Source: Monoplex corrugatus (taxonomy: Eukaryota > Mollusca > Gastropoda > Littorinimorpha > Ranellidae). Taken from it: a stretch of DNA of 64,000 nucleotides. Positions 46,715 to 57,970 of the stretch are shown here, in pieces (position 1 is the first letter of the stretch; the number at the start of each line of letters is the position of its first letter). Both the position numbers and the translations under genes were made by a program. The notes beneath the pieces are model-generated. The model was given only the letters and a program-made list of their open reading frames with translations. It did no database searches and was not told the origin of the DNA. The stretch lies in the NCBI GenBank assembly GCA_030674185.1, contig CM060312.1, forward strand, positions 56,872,902-56,936,901, in the 5' to 3' direction.

Positions 46715-47140
46715 ATCCTTGGTATCAGAATGACGGTCCGATTAAAAAACGAGGAAGTCCTAGCTTGTGCCAAGATCCTTAGCCTCCAGAACCTGGTCGC
46801 AGCAATGGCGCCTCCATTGGCTGGGTTATGTCCACTGCACGGCGGATGGAAGGATCGCCAAAGACCTTCTCTACGGCGAGAGGGCTAACGATTCCAGATC
46901 ACAAGCACTCGCTTCCACGACATGTGTTGCAAGAGAGGTATGAAGTCCAGGGTCATCGATGTCAGGCAGTCGGAGGAGGGCCGTGCCTGCTGCTGGAGAC
47001 AAGAAGTGAAACCTGGAGAGGTTGAAAAGCAGCACGTAGCAGCGATGGCGCGAGGCAAACTCAGGACTTGCACTTCCAACCCACACAGCGAGCAATTCAA
47101 TTATCTCTTCGACATCGATAGATACTATTTGACTCTACTA
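46715..47140 (+). mobile_element. Non-LTR retrotransposon C-terminal tail, third lineage
   Basis: Reading across frames: LKNEEVLACAKILSLQNLVA, then RLHWLGYVHCTADGRIAKD + LLYGE, then KRGMKSRVIDVRQSEEGR and ARGKLRTCTSNPHSEQ. This is the N.EVL..A...L......RLRWLGHV.RM.D.RI.K..LYGEL tail of non-LTR polyproteins, with at least two frameshifts. The RT core is absent. Confidence 0.78.
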
Positions 47141-47479
47141 ATTACTCTCTGAAAGGGAAAACAAAAACCAGCAACCATGCACGCTAACAACACGTAAGGG
47201 AGAGAGAATTGCAAGATTCTGTGATTAGTTTCCTACGTGAGGAGATGACGATTATTTCATTTACTGTGCGACATGAAATTCAAAGCCACCTCAGTTAGTT
47301 TGATCTCAATATAACCAAAAGCACAAGCACAAGTAGAAGCGAAAGCTACCCATTTGGTGAATTGTCCTGAGTGCACTTGTATCACGTGACTTATCTGTGG
47401 CGTTCTATTTGTCAAACTGACCATAGCAACCAATCCATGTTAAAGATGAAGTATTTAACCTTGGAATCAGTCTAAGGTG

Positions 47480-47985
47480 AGTACACATTAAATACTTATA
47501 TCTCCGCTATTTATGGAGCAATCAATGTCGAAAATGAAGTATACTTACATCTTTGCTGTCTCTGAACCATTAGTGTTACAGATTGTCCTTATATCTCTCC
47601 TGTTTATGAACAATTAATGTTAAAGATTTAAGTACTTACATCTCTGCTATTTATGAACCAATCAACATTACAAAAAGGTATCCACATCTCTCCTTTCATT
47701 GAACCAATCAATCTTTAAGACCAACTACTTACGTCTCTGCTGTCAGTCAACCAATCAATGCCTTAGATTAAGTACTTACATCTCTGCTATCTGTCAACCA
47801 GTCAATGCTACAAATAAGTACTTACATCTCTGCTATCTGTCAACCAGTCAATGTTATCTGTTAAGTACTTACAGCTCTTCTGTCAACCAGTCAATGCTAC
47901 AAATAAGTACTTACATCTCTGCCATATGTCAACCAGTCACTGCTACGAATTAAGTACTTACATCTCGGCTATGTACGAACCAGTC
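47480..47985. repeat. ~46-bp tandem repeat, about eleven copies
   Basis: The unit ACATCTCTGCTATCTGTCAA + CCAGTCAATGCTACAAATAAG + TACTT repeats. The right half (from 47730) is homogeneous and the left half (47480-47720) more diverged. Confidence 0.9.
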
Positions 47986-48334
47986 TGGACACTATATCAG
48001 TGGTATGCTTGATGGTACTGGAAAAATGAAAACCATCATTACAGAATCCATCGACTGGTTTTCTAGCTAAATGGCTTGACCGTCCTGTGTTCCCTATTGA
48101 TTACACAGGCGAGCGCCCCACAGACAAGAAAAGGAGATGAGTAATAGGCTACAGCACTTGTACAAAACTCATCACATACCGCACTGGGTGGGTAGCCAGG
48201 TCTGCAGTGATTAAATAAGGGACATTCACCCTCTACTTTTCTCAAACTAACCCTTTCCTAAAAGTATGTAAATAAAAAGAAAAATAAAGATAAATGTTTG
48301 GAGTGCCTGTGTAAATACATTTAGGGTGCTCGTG

Positions 48335-48367
<33 letters not shown>

Positions 48368-48692
48368 GTTGGGCATGGATGAATGAATAAAGGAACGAAG
48401 GAATCTGCTCTCTGGAATGGCACAAACAAGTAAACGAATAAAGAGATGAATTAGTAAATAAATAAAACCACTATGTCGGTTTTTGTTCCAGTATGCACAA
48501 AAAAATCATGGTTTATGCGTAGACTTCCATGATCATTTTGGACTTATTTTCCATCCTACCATGACTTTTGTGGCACTGATGCATAAGAAATTTATTCCGA
48601 TGGAGCAGATGCTGACCTGAGAAAGTGAAACTCAAAAAATCCTCAAAACGCGTGATTTACTGCCATCGTGTGCTACTATACCGAAAATATCA
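47986..48692. other. Unassigned sequence
   Basis: A short TCAA tetranucleotide run lies at 48336-48366. No gene recognised. Confidence 0.4.
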
Positions 48693-48832
48693 TGCATCAT
48701 TGTCATCATCATGTGTCCTGCCGCATGACGTTGCCGATCATGGCCCTCCATACGAATCTATCCTTTGTCGCTGGAAGTACATCTCTCACCCTTTCTGTCT
48801 TCATCCATTCCGCAAGTCCGTCCAATATTTTT
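48693..48832 (-). mobile_element. RTE-like retrotransposon 3' tail, copy 7
   Basis: CATCATCATGTGTCCTGCCGC, GCCGATCATGGCCCTCCATA and the TTCATCCATTCCGCAAGTCC block, truncated just after GTCCAATATTTT, where a T run begins. Confidence 0.86.
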
Positions 48833-50014
48833 TCTTTTTTTTTTTCGGCTGACCATAATATGGGGGAGGATACAATGGTGGTTTCCCGCTACCTTCCATC
48901 GGTTTTTATACGGATTACAATAAACACAGCGGATCCCGTCTCCAAGTATCATCATGGTTTAAGTTGCATGATGTCATGGTCTGTTGCAGTATGGCCCAAC
49001 ATTGCCGTCTTCAGTACTTAGTGACCAAAAGACCCGTCCTGGAAGCACAGGGAATCATGAACCACACCTACAGATCTGCAGAAATCGCTGGCTGCTGAGG
49101 GAGGAGATGTAGCCGAAGCTGACTACCCTTGAGGAGAAGTTGTACGAGCCTATGGATTCCTTTGCCGATGACATTCAACATCATCTCGAGAGCTGGTCTC
49201 CTGATTTAAAGGCAACGAGAAGAAGAAGAAGACGACGACGACAGCGGATTCCGTCATACAAAGCGAAATGGTTATGGCTCTCACATGACACGAATGATCG
49301 TTTTGGAATGAGGTGTTAGGGGACCTCAACTTCTTTCTGGGTAGCATTATCAGGGCGGTGCTCATGTTCTATCCTTCGCTGATTTTATCCTTCCATCCCT
49401 TAAGAGGGACAAGAACTTATCTAAAGCTGGATAAACTGTAGCGGTGCCATTTAAGCCGAATCTAGTTACCCATCCGGTTGGTAATCATGCTCGATCGTGT
49501 GTGCTTTGCGATCGAATTCTCCACTGCCTCCGCAGTACACTCACCATTGGCCTGGCCGTAAACTTTACGCCATGACGGTTTTACTTACTGAAAAACTACT
49601 ATAAATTATAATGATATTGAACATTTTTATATCTGAAACAAATATGTGTAATATGTGTGATGATATCAGAAAAAGAAAAACGCCCTTGAAGAATTCACTG
49701 AAATCACCTGATTTTCCAACTTGTGCGGCCTTTTTTTTTTTTTTTTTTTTTTTAAACGTACTGACTACTCAGACAAGTGCCCCACAGACAGCAAGTGGAA
49801 GTACACATAACAGAATGTTCCAGGGTTTACGGTGAAGGAAGCTTTAACCGTTTCGCTGCCAGAACTCTGTAAACTGGCAATCATCAGCGCGCGCCAGGCT
49901 CTTTCAGTTTTGGGCCCGGTAATCTCCATTACTGTAAATTCTCCAGACATGCCCTTTCAAAAGGTGAAGACACACGGGGGTTGTGGTTAGCACGAAACAG
50001 CTTTTTCCCCCTCT
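48833..50014. other. Unassigned sequence
   Basis: GAAGAAGAAGACGACGACGAC lies at 49210-49232 and T20 at 49734-49753. The 48845-49210 stretch could be a SINE body ending in the GAA tail, but I cannot place it. No gene. Confidence 0.4.
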
Positions 50015-50300
50015 TTATACCCCTGCAGCTAAAGATGATGGATTTCATTTCTTGCAGACTTAGTGTACACAGCATTTTTCTCTTCTTTTTGCAGTTTTTC
50101 TTTACAGGGTTTCCCCCCTTCTTCCGATACCCATGGAGCTAAAAATGATGGATTTAATTTCCTCGGAAATGTACATGTACTTTTACAATTACTTTCCTTT
50201 TCTTTACTTTCTATCCTTCCCTCTTTTTTGGTATATCTCATCTCCTTAATTCTTTATACCCCTGGAGCTAAGAATGATGGATTCTATTTTTTGTAAAGTC
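50015..50300. repeat. ~115-bp tandem repeat, three copies
   Basis: TATACCC.TG.AGCTAA.GATGATGGATT recurs at about 50017, 50127 and 50256 with a TTTCTT-rich filler between copies. Confidence 0.75.
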
Positions 50301-50568
50301 TGACTATCCTCATGTCTGGAATTCTTCTGCTCGTGCAAAATTTGTAAGGTATGGCTAATGTCTAGTGTTATGATGGGATTCTTCTGTGCTCCTGCAAACT
50401 TCGTATCATGAGAACTGGGATTACGATAGTCGTCAGCACATGTGGGCGTTATCTAAATGAAGCGATCTTCTTCTTGCAATGTTTGTGTGCTATGATATAG
50501 AACACAACTCATTCACAGGGAGGCACGCGCACGTACAGACACACACAAACGAGCGAGCGAGCGAGAGC

Positions 50569-50569
<1 letters not shown>

Positions 50570-50617
<48 letters not shown>

Positions 50618-50679
50618 GAGACGAGAGAGAACAGAGAGAGACAGAGATGGGGGGGAAGATATATATATAGGACATAGAC

Positions 50680-50768
<89 letters not shown>

Positions 50769-50775
50769 GACAGAA
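50570..50775. repeat. (GA)n and (GACA)n microsatellite
   Basis: Two GA tracts separated by a GGGGGGAAGATATATATATAGG island, the second ending in about nine CAGA units. Confidence 0.93.
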
Positions 50776-51237
50776 GGAGAGAGAGCATTTTATACACGTT
50801 TTAGAATGTGAATAACTATTTGAATTTCTTTTAAAAGAAGACAAAGAACACAAAGATAAAAGAAGAAGAAAAAAGAAGAAACAGACACATTCATCTCACG
50901 CTTATAAAGCAAGATCATTTGTTTGCGCTTACATGAACACCAATTTGTTTGCGTACAAAAACAGGAAGCTGGCTCGCTTCTCCCATAATGCATTTTTGTC
51001 CCTTTACGCATGAGCAGTGACGTCTGCTAACGCACTTCCCGCAAGCCAAGCGTTTTATTGCATGCAGTCGCTCCTCTTCCCCTCTTCGCGTGGAAAGAGA
51101 TAGTCTTTTGAGGATAGCCAGATAAACAGATATTTTTTTCAGGGTAGTCAGATTATTTGGTGCCTCCCCCGCCCCCCCCCTCTCTCTCTCGTGCGTGCGT
51201 GTGTGTGTGCGTGCACGCTGGTAATGTATATAATTTG

Positions 51238-51238
<1 letters not shown>
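50776..51238. other. Unassigned sequence
   Basis: No gene recognised. Confidence 0.4.

Positions 51239-51308
<70 letters not shown>
51239..51308. repeat. (GT)n microsatellite
   Basis: About 34 pure GT units; a GTTT run follows at 51374-51394. Confidence 0.95.
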
Positions 51309-51309
<1 letters not shown>

Positions 51310-51522
51310 ATTTAGTTAGTTACGGAGAGTACAGGAATCAATTCTGGAAAGACTTGGAGCCCATACGCAAAGTTTGTTTGTTTGTTTGTTTGTTTTACTC
51401 GAGAGAGATTCCATGTTGGATTAGGGTGTGAAAATTCTCCCTTCCCCCTCCGACAGACTATAAAATTAGAAATTAGAATGCACGTGACCTGGATATTCTC
51501 AAATCTTCCAGACATCTTTCTG

Positions 51523-51622
51523 ATATGGGCAAAATATCAAAGAACGTACTATCGAAATCCAAACTATCGTTTTGATATGGGCAAAATATCCATGCAAGTA
51601 CTATCGAAATTCAAACCTGTCG
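51523..51622. repeat. ~50-bp tandem duplication
   Basis: GATATGGGCAAAATATC..A.. + ACTATCGAAATCAAAC occurs twice (51523 and 51575). Confidence 0.85.
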
Positions 51623-51879
51623 GCGGATGGGTATAGTGATGAGTGGGGCAGAGAGGTTGATCAAATAATTATCCTTAAAGTGTGCAACTTAATATTTAAC
51701 TGTTTCATTCTCACAGTCAACCCCGAAAGGATGAAACTGGTTCAAAGTGTTCTCTTTATGATTGCACACACTCGTGGCCTGTCGATGAACGCATTATGTT
51801 GACGAAAAGATTTTCCTTGGAAGTTCAGAAATGCATTTGATTCTCGTGCCTTCTCATATATTTTTTACATTCTTCCAGA

Positions 51880-51993
51880 CTGTTTCAGTTTCAGTCTCTC
51901 AAGATAATGTCTCCGCGCTCGGAATTAATTCCATATGCACTCACGCCAATGGCCATGTAATGGAGAAGATCCTAAATGATCACTACACAAGCC
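51880..51993 (+). mobile_element. SINE family II, left part, interrupted by MITE D
   Basis: TTTCAGTTTCAGTCTCTCAAG, ATGTCTCCGCGCTCGGAAT, CATATGCACTCACGCCA and GGCCATGTAATGGAGAAGATCC align with 20036-20144 up to the MITE. The sequence after the MITE (CCTGCACATACGCCCCATGAG) resembles the one after copy C. Confidence 0.7.
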
Positions 51994-52195
51994 TTAACCC
52001 TTTGATCCCGCACCTATCCGCCAACTGAAACAAAAGTTAACTCTTTGACTCCCTCACCCCATCCACCAACTTCCCATGCAGGAAGCTGGTGGATGCTAAA
52101 TGGGGTGAGGGAATCAAAGGGTTAAGTTTCTGCTTTGCTTGCATGGTTGACAACGCAGGACAATGGTGGACAGGCTGCGGGAGTCAAAGGGTTAA
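51994..52195. mobile_element. Palindromic TTAA MITE, copy D
   Basis: 202 bp with TTAA at 51994-51997 and 52192-52195. Outer arms are TTAACCCTTTGATCCCGCACC and GCGGGAGTCAAAGGGTTAA. The inner palindrome CACCAACTTCCCATGCAGG / AAGCTGGTGG carries a small CAT insertion. Internal CATGGTTGACAACGCAGGA block as in copies C and E. Confidence 0.88.
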
Positions 52196-52309
52196 TCCTG
52201 CACATACGCCCCATGAGCTGGCAATACGATGAGATCCCACTAAGCGTAAGGATCCCGAGTCCTGAAATCCAACTTGAGATCCCGAGGGTGTCCCTAGCGT
52301 ATCTTCCCA

Positions 52310-52490
52310 ACGTCATCATTATATCATTTGCCCTTCGCGTGGCGTTGGCGATCATGGCCCTCCATACGAATCTCTCGCTTGTCGCTGCAAGTACATCTCC
52401 CACCCACTCTGTCCTCAGCCACTCTGCAAATCCGTCCAATATTTTCTACCTAGGTCTACCATGTGCTCTCTTTCCCTCCAGCTTTCCTGT
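52310..52490 (-). mobile_element. RTE-like retrotransposon 3' tail, copy 8
   Basis: GCGTGGCGTTGGCGATCATG through CTCAGCCACTCTGCAAATCC and CCCTCCAGCTTTCCTGT, where homology stops. The tail is a degenerate ATC repeat. Breakpoint is the same as in copy 9 (60585). Confidence 0.88.
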
Positions 52491-53261
52491 ATCTGCCTAA
52501 CAACATAGCATAAACTAGTAAGTCCAACGAACCAATATGCCAACCAGAAGGGCACCAAACCAATCGACGAGCCAACCATCAAAATACAAGCAACTAACCA
52601 GCGTTGAAATGGAAGGAAGCTAGATCGTGCAATCTACACAAGAAACCACGTTAGTGGTAGAAGCAATTCAGTCTTTAAAAAAAAATTAGAAAAAAGGGGG
52701 GAAAACTGGGCCCACAAATTTAGGAAACCTTCACGCCAAAGCAGATAGAGAAGACCAGACACACAAACCGACTTGGTAGACCTGATCTGACAGATCCTTG
52801 ACTGGGAAAAAAAAGATCTGACACACATACAGACACACACACACAAACACATACGCACGCGCGCGCGCGCGCGCACACACACACACACAAGAAAAAAATG
52901 ACAGACGGGTAGACCTGACAGGCACAAACAAACGGAAAAGAATGTCAGGACATAATAGGTCCGTGTGCCTGCGTCGAGGCAACGTCGAGTTTGTTCTTGT
53001 TACCCAGGGAACGCCCATGGCCTCATGGGAGGCATGTTTACACAATACGCACGACTAACGACAACAACGAGGGCAAATCAGTAGACATAACAAATACTAA
53101 GCTTCTTGCAACACACTGATAAGCGATTCTGGGTCATCTCTCAAATGTAAGTCAGCCTCGTGGTGGGCTCTCACTGTGATTGTTCGAAGCATTATGCCAG
53201 CAAGTCTACTTTTATTTTCTGTCGACTTTTTTATGTTTGCTTCCGACAAAGTATTCAGCAG
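52491..53261. other. Unassigned sequence with alternating CG/CA tract
   Basis: At 52852-52888 ACGCACGCGCGCGCGCGCGC runs into CA, a Z-DNA candidate. No gene or recognised transposon. Confidence 0.45.
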
Positions 53262-53340
53262 TAAAAGGCCATTGGCCGTGGTGCGGCGGTTAGCGCAACG
53301 GACTAACGTCTGAGACGTTGGGGTTCAACACAATCAGACC
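53262..53340 (+). mobile_element. tRNA-like SINE head
   Basis: GCCGTGGTGCGGCGGTTAGC (A-box region) and GACGTTGGGGTTCAACACA (B-box) are spaced as in a long-variable-arm tRNA. No acceptor stem pairing. A similar head is at 63888. Confidence 0.6.
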
Positions 53341-53754
53341 TGCTACCATCGTTGTGGGAGTTTTCGGCCATAACCGAACCCCATCCAGAATTCAGCGCAC
53401 TGTGGGACCACACGATCGAGTCTCATCCACTTTGACGGGTGTGTCATTGAGAGTGCTGCTCTAATTTTGTAACACTGCAGGTGTATCTCTTGGGCCTGGT
53501 TGACGCCAGGATATATCATGAAAGCAAGCGTGGAGCACAACACTGTCAATGCAATCATTCCAGAACGTAACTCCATAGCATCGTGATTATCATCCCCGAC
53601 TGTCATGCGCCATACATAGCACTGTGAAAAATCCTCCCAAATCTTGTGACTGAAGTGGCGCAGAAAATGACATAAAGAGTACAAACAAATAAAAAGCCAG
53701 GTAGAAGCGTGCACGCGAGAGCTCTCAACCATCCACACGCATACGCTCACACAC
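53341..53754. other. Unassigned sequence
   Basis: Probably includes the SINE body that follows the head at 53262 (TTTTCGGCCATAACCGAACCC), not matched elsewhere here. No gene. Confidence 0.4.
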
Positions 53755-53877
53755 ATACGCACACACACACGCCCACGTACACAACCAGAGAGAGAAAAAG
53801 AAAGAGAGAAAGAGAGACAGGGAGATAGAGATAGACAAACAGAGAGACAGACAAAGAGAGAGAGAGACACAGAGAGA

Positions 53878-53908
<31 letters not shown>

Positions 53909-53920
53909 GAAAGAGAGAGA
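53755..53920. repeat. CA and GA/GACA simple repeats
   Basis: Drifting CA at 53745-53785, then GA with GACA runs to 53920. Confidence 0.88.
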
Positions 53921-53989
53921 ATCCCAAGACGTGAATATTATCTAAAACCCTCTTTGAACGATTGTCATTTTGAAATCTACTGTTGCTCG

Positions 53990-54200
53990 CTCAAACCTTG
54001 ACAGAACCGCAGACTCAAGATCTTTAAATCTCCAAGTTCAATCTCAAACAGCGACATTAAAAAACTGGCCTTTTCGCTGCTCATCTTAATGTCTTCATCA
54101 TTCTGGTGGTGTCTGCTTGGTGTTTCATAGGTCCCACCCCTCCACCCACCCTTCCCTATTTCAAGACCTTACCAGCGCATTAGGCCATTTCGCAGGATAA
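53990..54200 (+). mobile_element. tRNA-derived SINE, family I
   Basis: Degenerate B-box CCAAGTTCAATCTC, then AAAACTGGCCTTTTCGCTG, CATCATTCTGGTGGTGTCTG, GTTTCATAGGTCCCACCCC and CAAGACCTTACCAGCGCAT, the family I order. Confidence 0.72.
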
Positions 54201-54261
54201 CATCATTCTGACCACCCATAACCGGCCACCAGAAGGAAGATACGAGGGAGTAAGACTTACG

Positions 54262-54415
54262 AACACCTAGCGGCAAATAGCTGGAGACCTGTATCCTACA
54301 ACACACCTGGGGTTCCATACAGAGAGGTGGCCAAGAACAGACAGGAATGGATGGAAGATGGCTACTGGTGCCCTATGCGCCAATTTGTAAAATGGGCAGT
54401 GAGTAAGTGAGCAAG
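54262..54415 (+). mobile_element. Non-LTR 3' tail of HTWG type
   Basis: HTWGSIQR in one frame and RWPRTDRNGWKMATGALCANL in the next match the HTWG.IQ..A.DR..W..FV.ALCA tail seen (weakly) at 28554. One frameshift separates them. It lies 60 bp after the SINE. Confidence 0.6.
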
Positions 54416-54825
54416 AAACAGAACAGCGGATGGCAGAAGACAGAAGAGGGAGAATGAGGCGGTGTTGGCAGAGATAAAAGAGAAGGAAAAAAAAAAATAA
54501 CGATGCCAACGATAGAAGAAATGGTGAGATTAGAATGAAGAGGAAGGGTATGGACTACACACAGATTAAATGAAACATTAAAAACAGAATGAGATAAGGA
54601 AAGAAAGAAAGAGAGAAAAGGGGAAAAAAGAAAGAAAAAAAAAAGAAAAAGAAATGCGTTCCTCCATTTCTCATTCTTATTACGCATACACATATGACGC
54701 GAAGTCAAAGAAGACTGAGAGCAATGATAAGAAGAAGAAAAAAAGAAAAAAGAAAAAAAATAACAGACGTTTCCCATTCATCTTCCACACCCTGAAAAGA
54801 AAAAAAAAACTACCGCCACCTCTCG

Positions 54826-54828
<3 letters not shown>
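54416..54828. other. Unassigned, A/G-rich
   Basis: Many A and GA runs between 54480 and 54800. No gene. Confidence 0.45.
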
Positions 54829-54875
<47 letters not shown>

Positions 54876-55007
54876 CAAACCACCACCCCTGGAAACACAG
54901 ACAGACAGACAGACAGACACACACACACACAAAACCCCACCTGGAAACACAGCACCCCACACACAACCACCACCCTGGAAACACAGCCACACACACAGAG
55001 ACAAATA

Positions 55008-55075
<68 letters not shown>

Positions 55076-55132
55076 CATTCACTTATGAAACGTTAATCAA
55101 GACGAACACACACACACACACACACACACCAC
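54829..55132. repeat. CA microsatellite cluster with 22-40-bp duplications
   Basis: Pure CA at 54829-54873 and 55009-55073. Between them ACC.CCTGGAAACACAG repeats three times (54885, 54939, 54971). Confidence 0.93.
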
Positions 55133-55377
55133 CAATAACAACAAACAAAAAATCCCCACCACTTCAATCTTCTTATCTGCAGCCTCTTCTAGTGTGCACC
55201 AAAATGCCGGTGATTCCAGACTGTGGTTGCCTAGATTCCAGACAACACAGACACACAGCACTTCAGTCAGGCCTATCCTCTAATCAGCTGAACTGTGTAA
55301 TGACTTAATGGCTAATCGTGATGGAAAAAATTAAACGTACACTTCAGTTTGGAATCTGCTTGAAATCAAGTTTAAAA

Positions 55378-56132
55378 ATGAACAGAGGAGAAAGAGGATG
55401 GAAAGAGGACGGTGAGAGGAGAAAGAACAGAGAAAGGATGAGGTGGAAAAGTGGCCGAGAAGGAAAGATGGAGAAAAAAGAAAGAGAAGAGAAGGAAAAT
55501 GAGAAGAAAGGGGAGGCTAGAGGAGAAGAAAAAGAAGGAAGAGGGAAGAGTGGAAAAAGGAAAAGGGGAGAAAGAAGAGGGGAGACAAGGAAGAGGGGAG
55601 AAGGAAGATGAGGAGAAGGAAGAGGGGATCTGGAGTAGGGGGAAGGAAGAGGAGCGGAAGAAGGGCGAGAGGGGGGGGACGGGGCGGAAGACAGGAAGAT
55701 GGAAGAGGGGGACAACAAAGACAGGAGAAGGAAGAGCAGAGAAGGAAGAGGGGGAGAAAGAAGACGTGAGAAGACTAGGAGAAGGAAGAGGGGAGAAGGA
55801 AGAGGGGGAGAAAGAAGAAAGGGAAAATGACAGAAGAGGGGGGGGGGGGGCGGAAGAAGACGTGGAAAAGGAAGACGTGAAAAGGAAGACGTGAGAAGGA
55901 AACGGGAGGGAAGGAAGACGGGAGAAGAACAGGGGGAGAAGGAAGACGGGAGAAGAACAGGGGAGAATAAAGAGAGGGAGAAGGACAGGGGGGGGGGGGG
56001 ACAAGGGAAGAAGGAAGACGAGGGGAATGAAAAGAGGTAGAAGGAAGAGGGGAGAAAACTAGGAAGGAAGGAACGGATAAGGAAGAGCCTGAGAAGGAAG
56101 AGAGAACACGAGGAGAGGGAGAAGGAAGAAAA
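55378..56132. repeat. ~750-bp purine-rich tract
   Basis: Almost only A and G on the plus strand, built from GGAGAAGGAAGA-type units, with G runs up to 12 (55842, 55990). On the Wnt5 sense strand it is a giant pyrimidine-rich stretch. The 341-codon and 210-codon minus ORFs over it (Ser/Pro/Leu/Phe) are low-complexity by-products. Mirror-symmetric parts could form triplex DNA. Confidence 0.93.
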
Positions 56133-56665
56133 AAAATCATGATGATGATTATGATATAGAAAATACGAAGACTGGCACAAGTTTGATGTGGAGGGTTTGG
56201 AGAGGCGGGAGAGGGGAGGCAGCCGCAGTGGTGGTAGAAAGGTAGAAGCAGTAGTAACAGTGGTATGTAGTAGTAGAAAGAAAATAAATGAAAAGATTAA
56301 TTGCGTGATATGTCCAAAGGGCTGTGGATTTTTTAATTTTTGTTTGAACTTTGATGTGAAACTTTCCATTTATCTTCTCTCACTCTCTCTCACACACATA
56401 CAGACGCACGCACACACACACAAACACACACATCTCCCTTTCATCCCCTACATCCCCCCCCCCCCCTTTCTTTACTACGTAAAATTTGAATGGGAGTATT
56501 TCGGAGATTGCCCTTTAAAACACAACGCACCTGAGGAGCAGCATTTAAATGTATGTTTCTGACGTTCTTCACCAGGCGATGATGCTAAAAGAGATACCTG
56601 TAAATGTTCACATTTCTGAAAGTAACCGACAGGAAGAATTTCTTTTGTGCATATTTGCAAGAAGT
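56133..56665. other. Unassigned sequence
   Basis: Short CA stretch near 56390-56430 and C run at 56455-56466. No gene. Confidence 0.4.
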
Positions 56666-56735
56666 CCCGTTAGATCGGTTGGTTAAAGCACCATGCTGAT
56701 AATTCATAGGTCCTGGATTCTATCCTCAACCGGAC
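56666..56735 (+). mobile_element. tRNA-like SINE head, family IV
   Basis: CCCGTTAGATCGGTTGGTTAA and AGCACCATGCTGATAATTC, then GGTCCTGGATTCTATCCTC (B-box). It reads like an Ile-type tRNA but the stems are imperfect. A second copy of this head is split by MITE E at 57036. Confidence 0.65.
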
Positions 56736-56743
56736 GGCTGTTT

Positions 56744-56874
56744 CTATGTATGTATGTATGTATGTATGTATGTATGTATGTTAGTACGTATGTATGTATG
56801 TATGTTGTATGTATGTATGCATGCATGTATGCATGCATGTATGCATGTATGTATGTATGTATGTACGAGTGTGA

Positions 56875-56917
<43 letters not shown>

Positions 56918-57000
56918 TGTTGTATGTATGTATGTATGTATGTATGTATGTATGTATGTATGTATGTATGTATGTATGTATGCATGTATGTATGTATGAA
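56744..57000. repeat. (GTAT)n with GCAT variants and (GT)n centre
   Basis: GTAT units, GCAT variants at 56818-56850, GT at 56879-56912, and again GTAT to 56998. It lies between two family IV tRNA-like heads. Confidence 0.94.
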
Positions 57001-57035
57001 TTGTTTGTATCTTTCTTTATTCATTTTTTTATCCC

Positions 57036-57050
57036 CGTTAGCTCAGTTGG
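57036..57050 (+). mobile_element. SINE family IV head, part before MITE E
   Basis: CCCCGTTAGCTCAGTTGG ends at the MITE edge; the rest of the head (AAGCATTATGCTGATAACAC) resumes at 57241. The uninterrupted head would contain GGTTAAAGC, giving the TTAA target. Confidence 0.75.
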
Positions 57051-57242
57051 ATAACTTTTGACTCCTGCACCCTATCCACCACCCACAAAAACTCAATTCT
57101 TTGACTCCCTCACCATATTCACCAGCTTCCTGCAGGAAGCTGGTGGATAAGCTGAGGGAGTCAAAGGGTCAAGTTTTTGTTTGGTAGCATGGTTGACGAT
57201 GCAGGATGCTGGTGGACAGGGTGTGGAAGCCACGGAGTTTAA
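57051..57242. mobile_element. Palindromic TTAA MITE, copy E, inside a SINE
   Basis: The left end is degenerate (ATAACTTTTGACTCCTGCACC) and the right end reads GTGTGGAAGCCACGGAGTTTAA. Perfect central CACCAGCTTCCTGCAGGAAG / CTGGTG. The CATGGTTGACGATGCAGGAT block is present. Confidence 0.83.
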
Positions 57243-57354
57243 AGCATTATGCTGATAACACAAGACTGGATCAACATGTTAACAAGTTAACAAGTAACAA
57301 AACCAGACGGGTGCGGATGAGACCCGGAGCATCAATCCCTCACCACTCTCAGGA

Positions 57355-57402
57355 TGGACAGCTCCCAAGCTGGTGGACAACGTGCAGGAGTCAAAGGGTT
57401 AA
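57355..57402. mobile_element. MITE right-end fragment with the same SINE junction
   Basis: GCTGGTGGACAACGTGCAGG + AGTCAAAGGGTTAA is a MITE right end, followed by AAGCATTATGCTGATAACGC, the same junction as at 57239. The junction therefore occurs twice, 160 bp apart. Confidence 0.78.
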
Positions 57403-57735
57403 AGCATTATGCTGATAACGCAAGGCCGGATTAATATAAGCTATATGTTTCAAAATTGTCAGAGCAGACTGAGGTCACGCTGACTCCTACACATTCTGAA
57501 CGTTCAGATAGGTAAGACTGCAATCCACTCGAGATCCATCACAATGCTACCAGAAGTGGTCAAGTCAACAATTGTTCATGAAAAATTCTTTGATTATAAA
57601 GCTGACGATAACTGAAGTAGGGGCAACGAGAAACCACCACCATCATCATTCAATGGTTTGTTATCGTTGGGGAGATGACAGAACGTGGCAGACGACAGGT
57701 TCGTCCAAGTTTGTCAAGGGGTAAAGCACTTAGCA
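57403..57735 (+). mobile_element. SINE family IV body
   Basis: Shares ordered blocks with 63080-63445: TCAGAGCAG.CTGAGG, GCTGACTCC, GAGATCCATC, AATTCTTTG, GATAACTGAAGTA, AAACCA.CATCATC.TTCAAT and TTTGTCA.GGG.AAGC. Confidence 0.75.
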
Positions 57736-57812
57736 TGTTGACCCAGCCTTCCCTATTGTCATTTTATACTGTTCAACGCCACGTCTTTTTTTTGTTTTTT
57801 CTGTTATAATAT
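57736..57812. other. Spacer, nothing recognised
   Basis: Short unique sequence before the TA tract. Confidence 0.4.
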
Positions 57813-57824
57813 ATATATATATAT

Positions 57825-57893
<69 letters not shown>

Positions 57894-57970
57894 TGCGTGC
57901 GTGCGTGCACGTGCGTGCGCGTGTGTGTATGTGTGTATGTGCCCGTGTGTACGTGTGTGTGTGTGTGTGC
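57813..57970. repeat. (TA)n then (GT)n then GT/GC-rich
   Basis: TA at 57811-57837, pure GT at 57838-57891, drifting GCGT/GTAT to about 57970. Same TA-GT order as at 36623. Confidence 0.93.

Noticed and set aside
55344..56369. 341-codon and 210-codon minus ORFs rich in Ser, Pro, Leu and Phe
   Set aside because: They are translations of the purine-rich tract; composition alone keeps them open.
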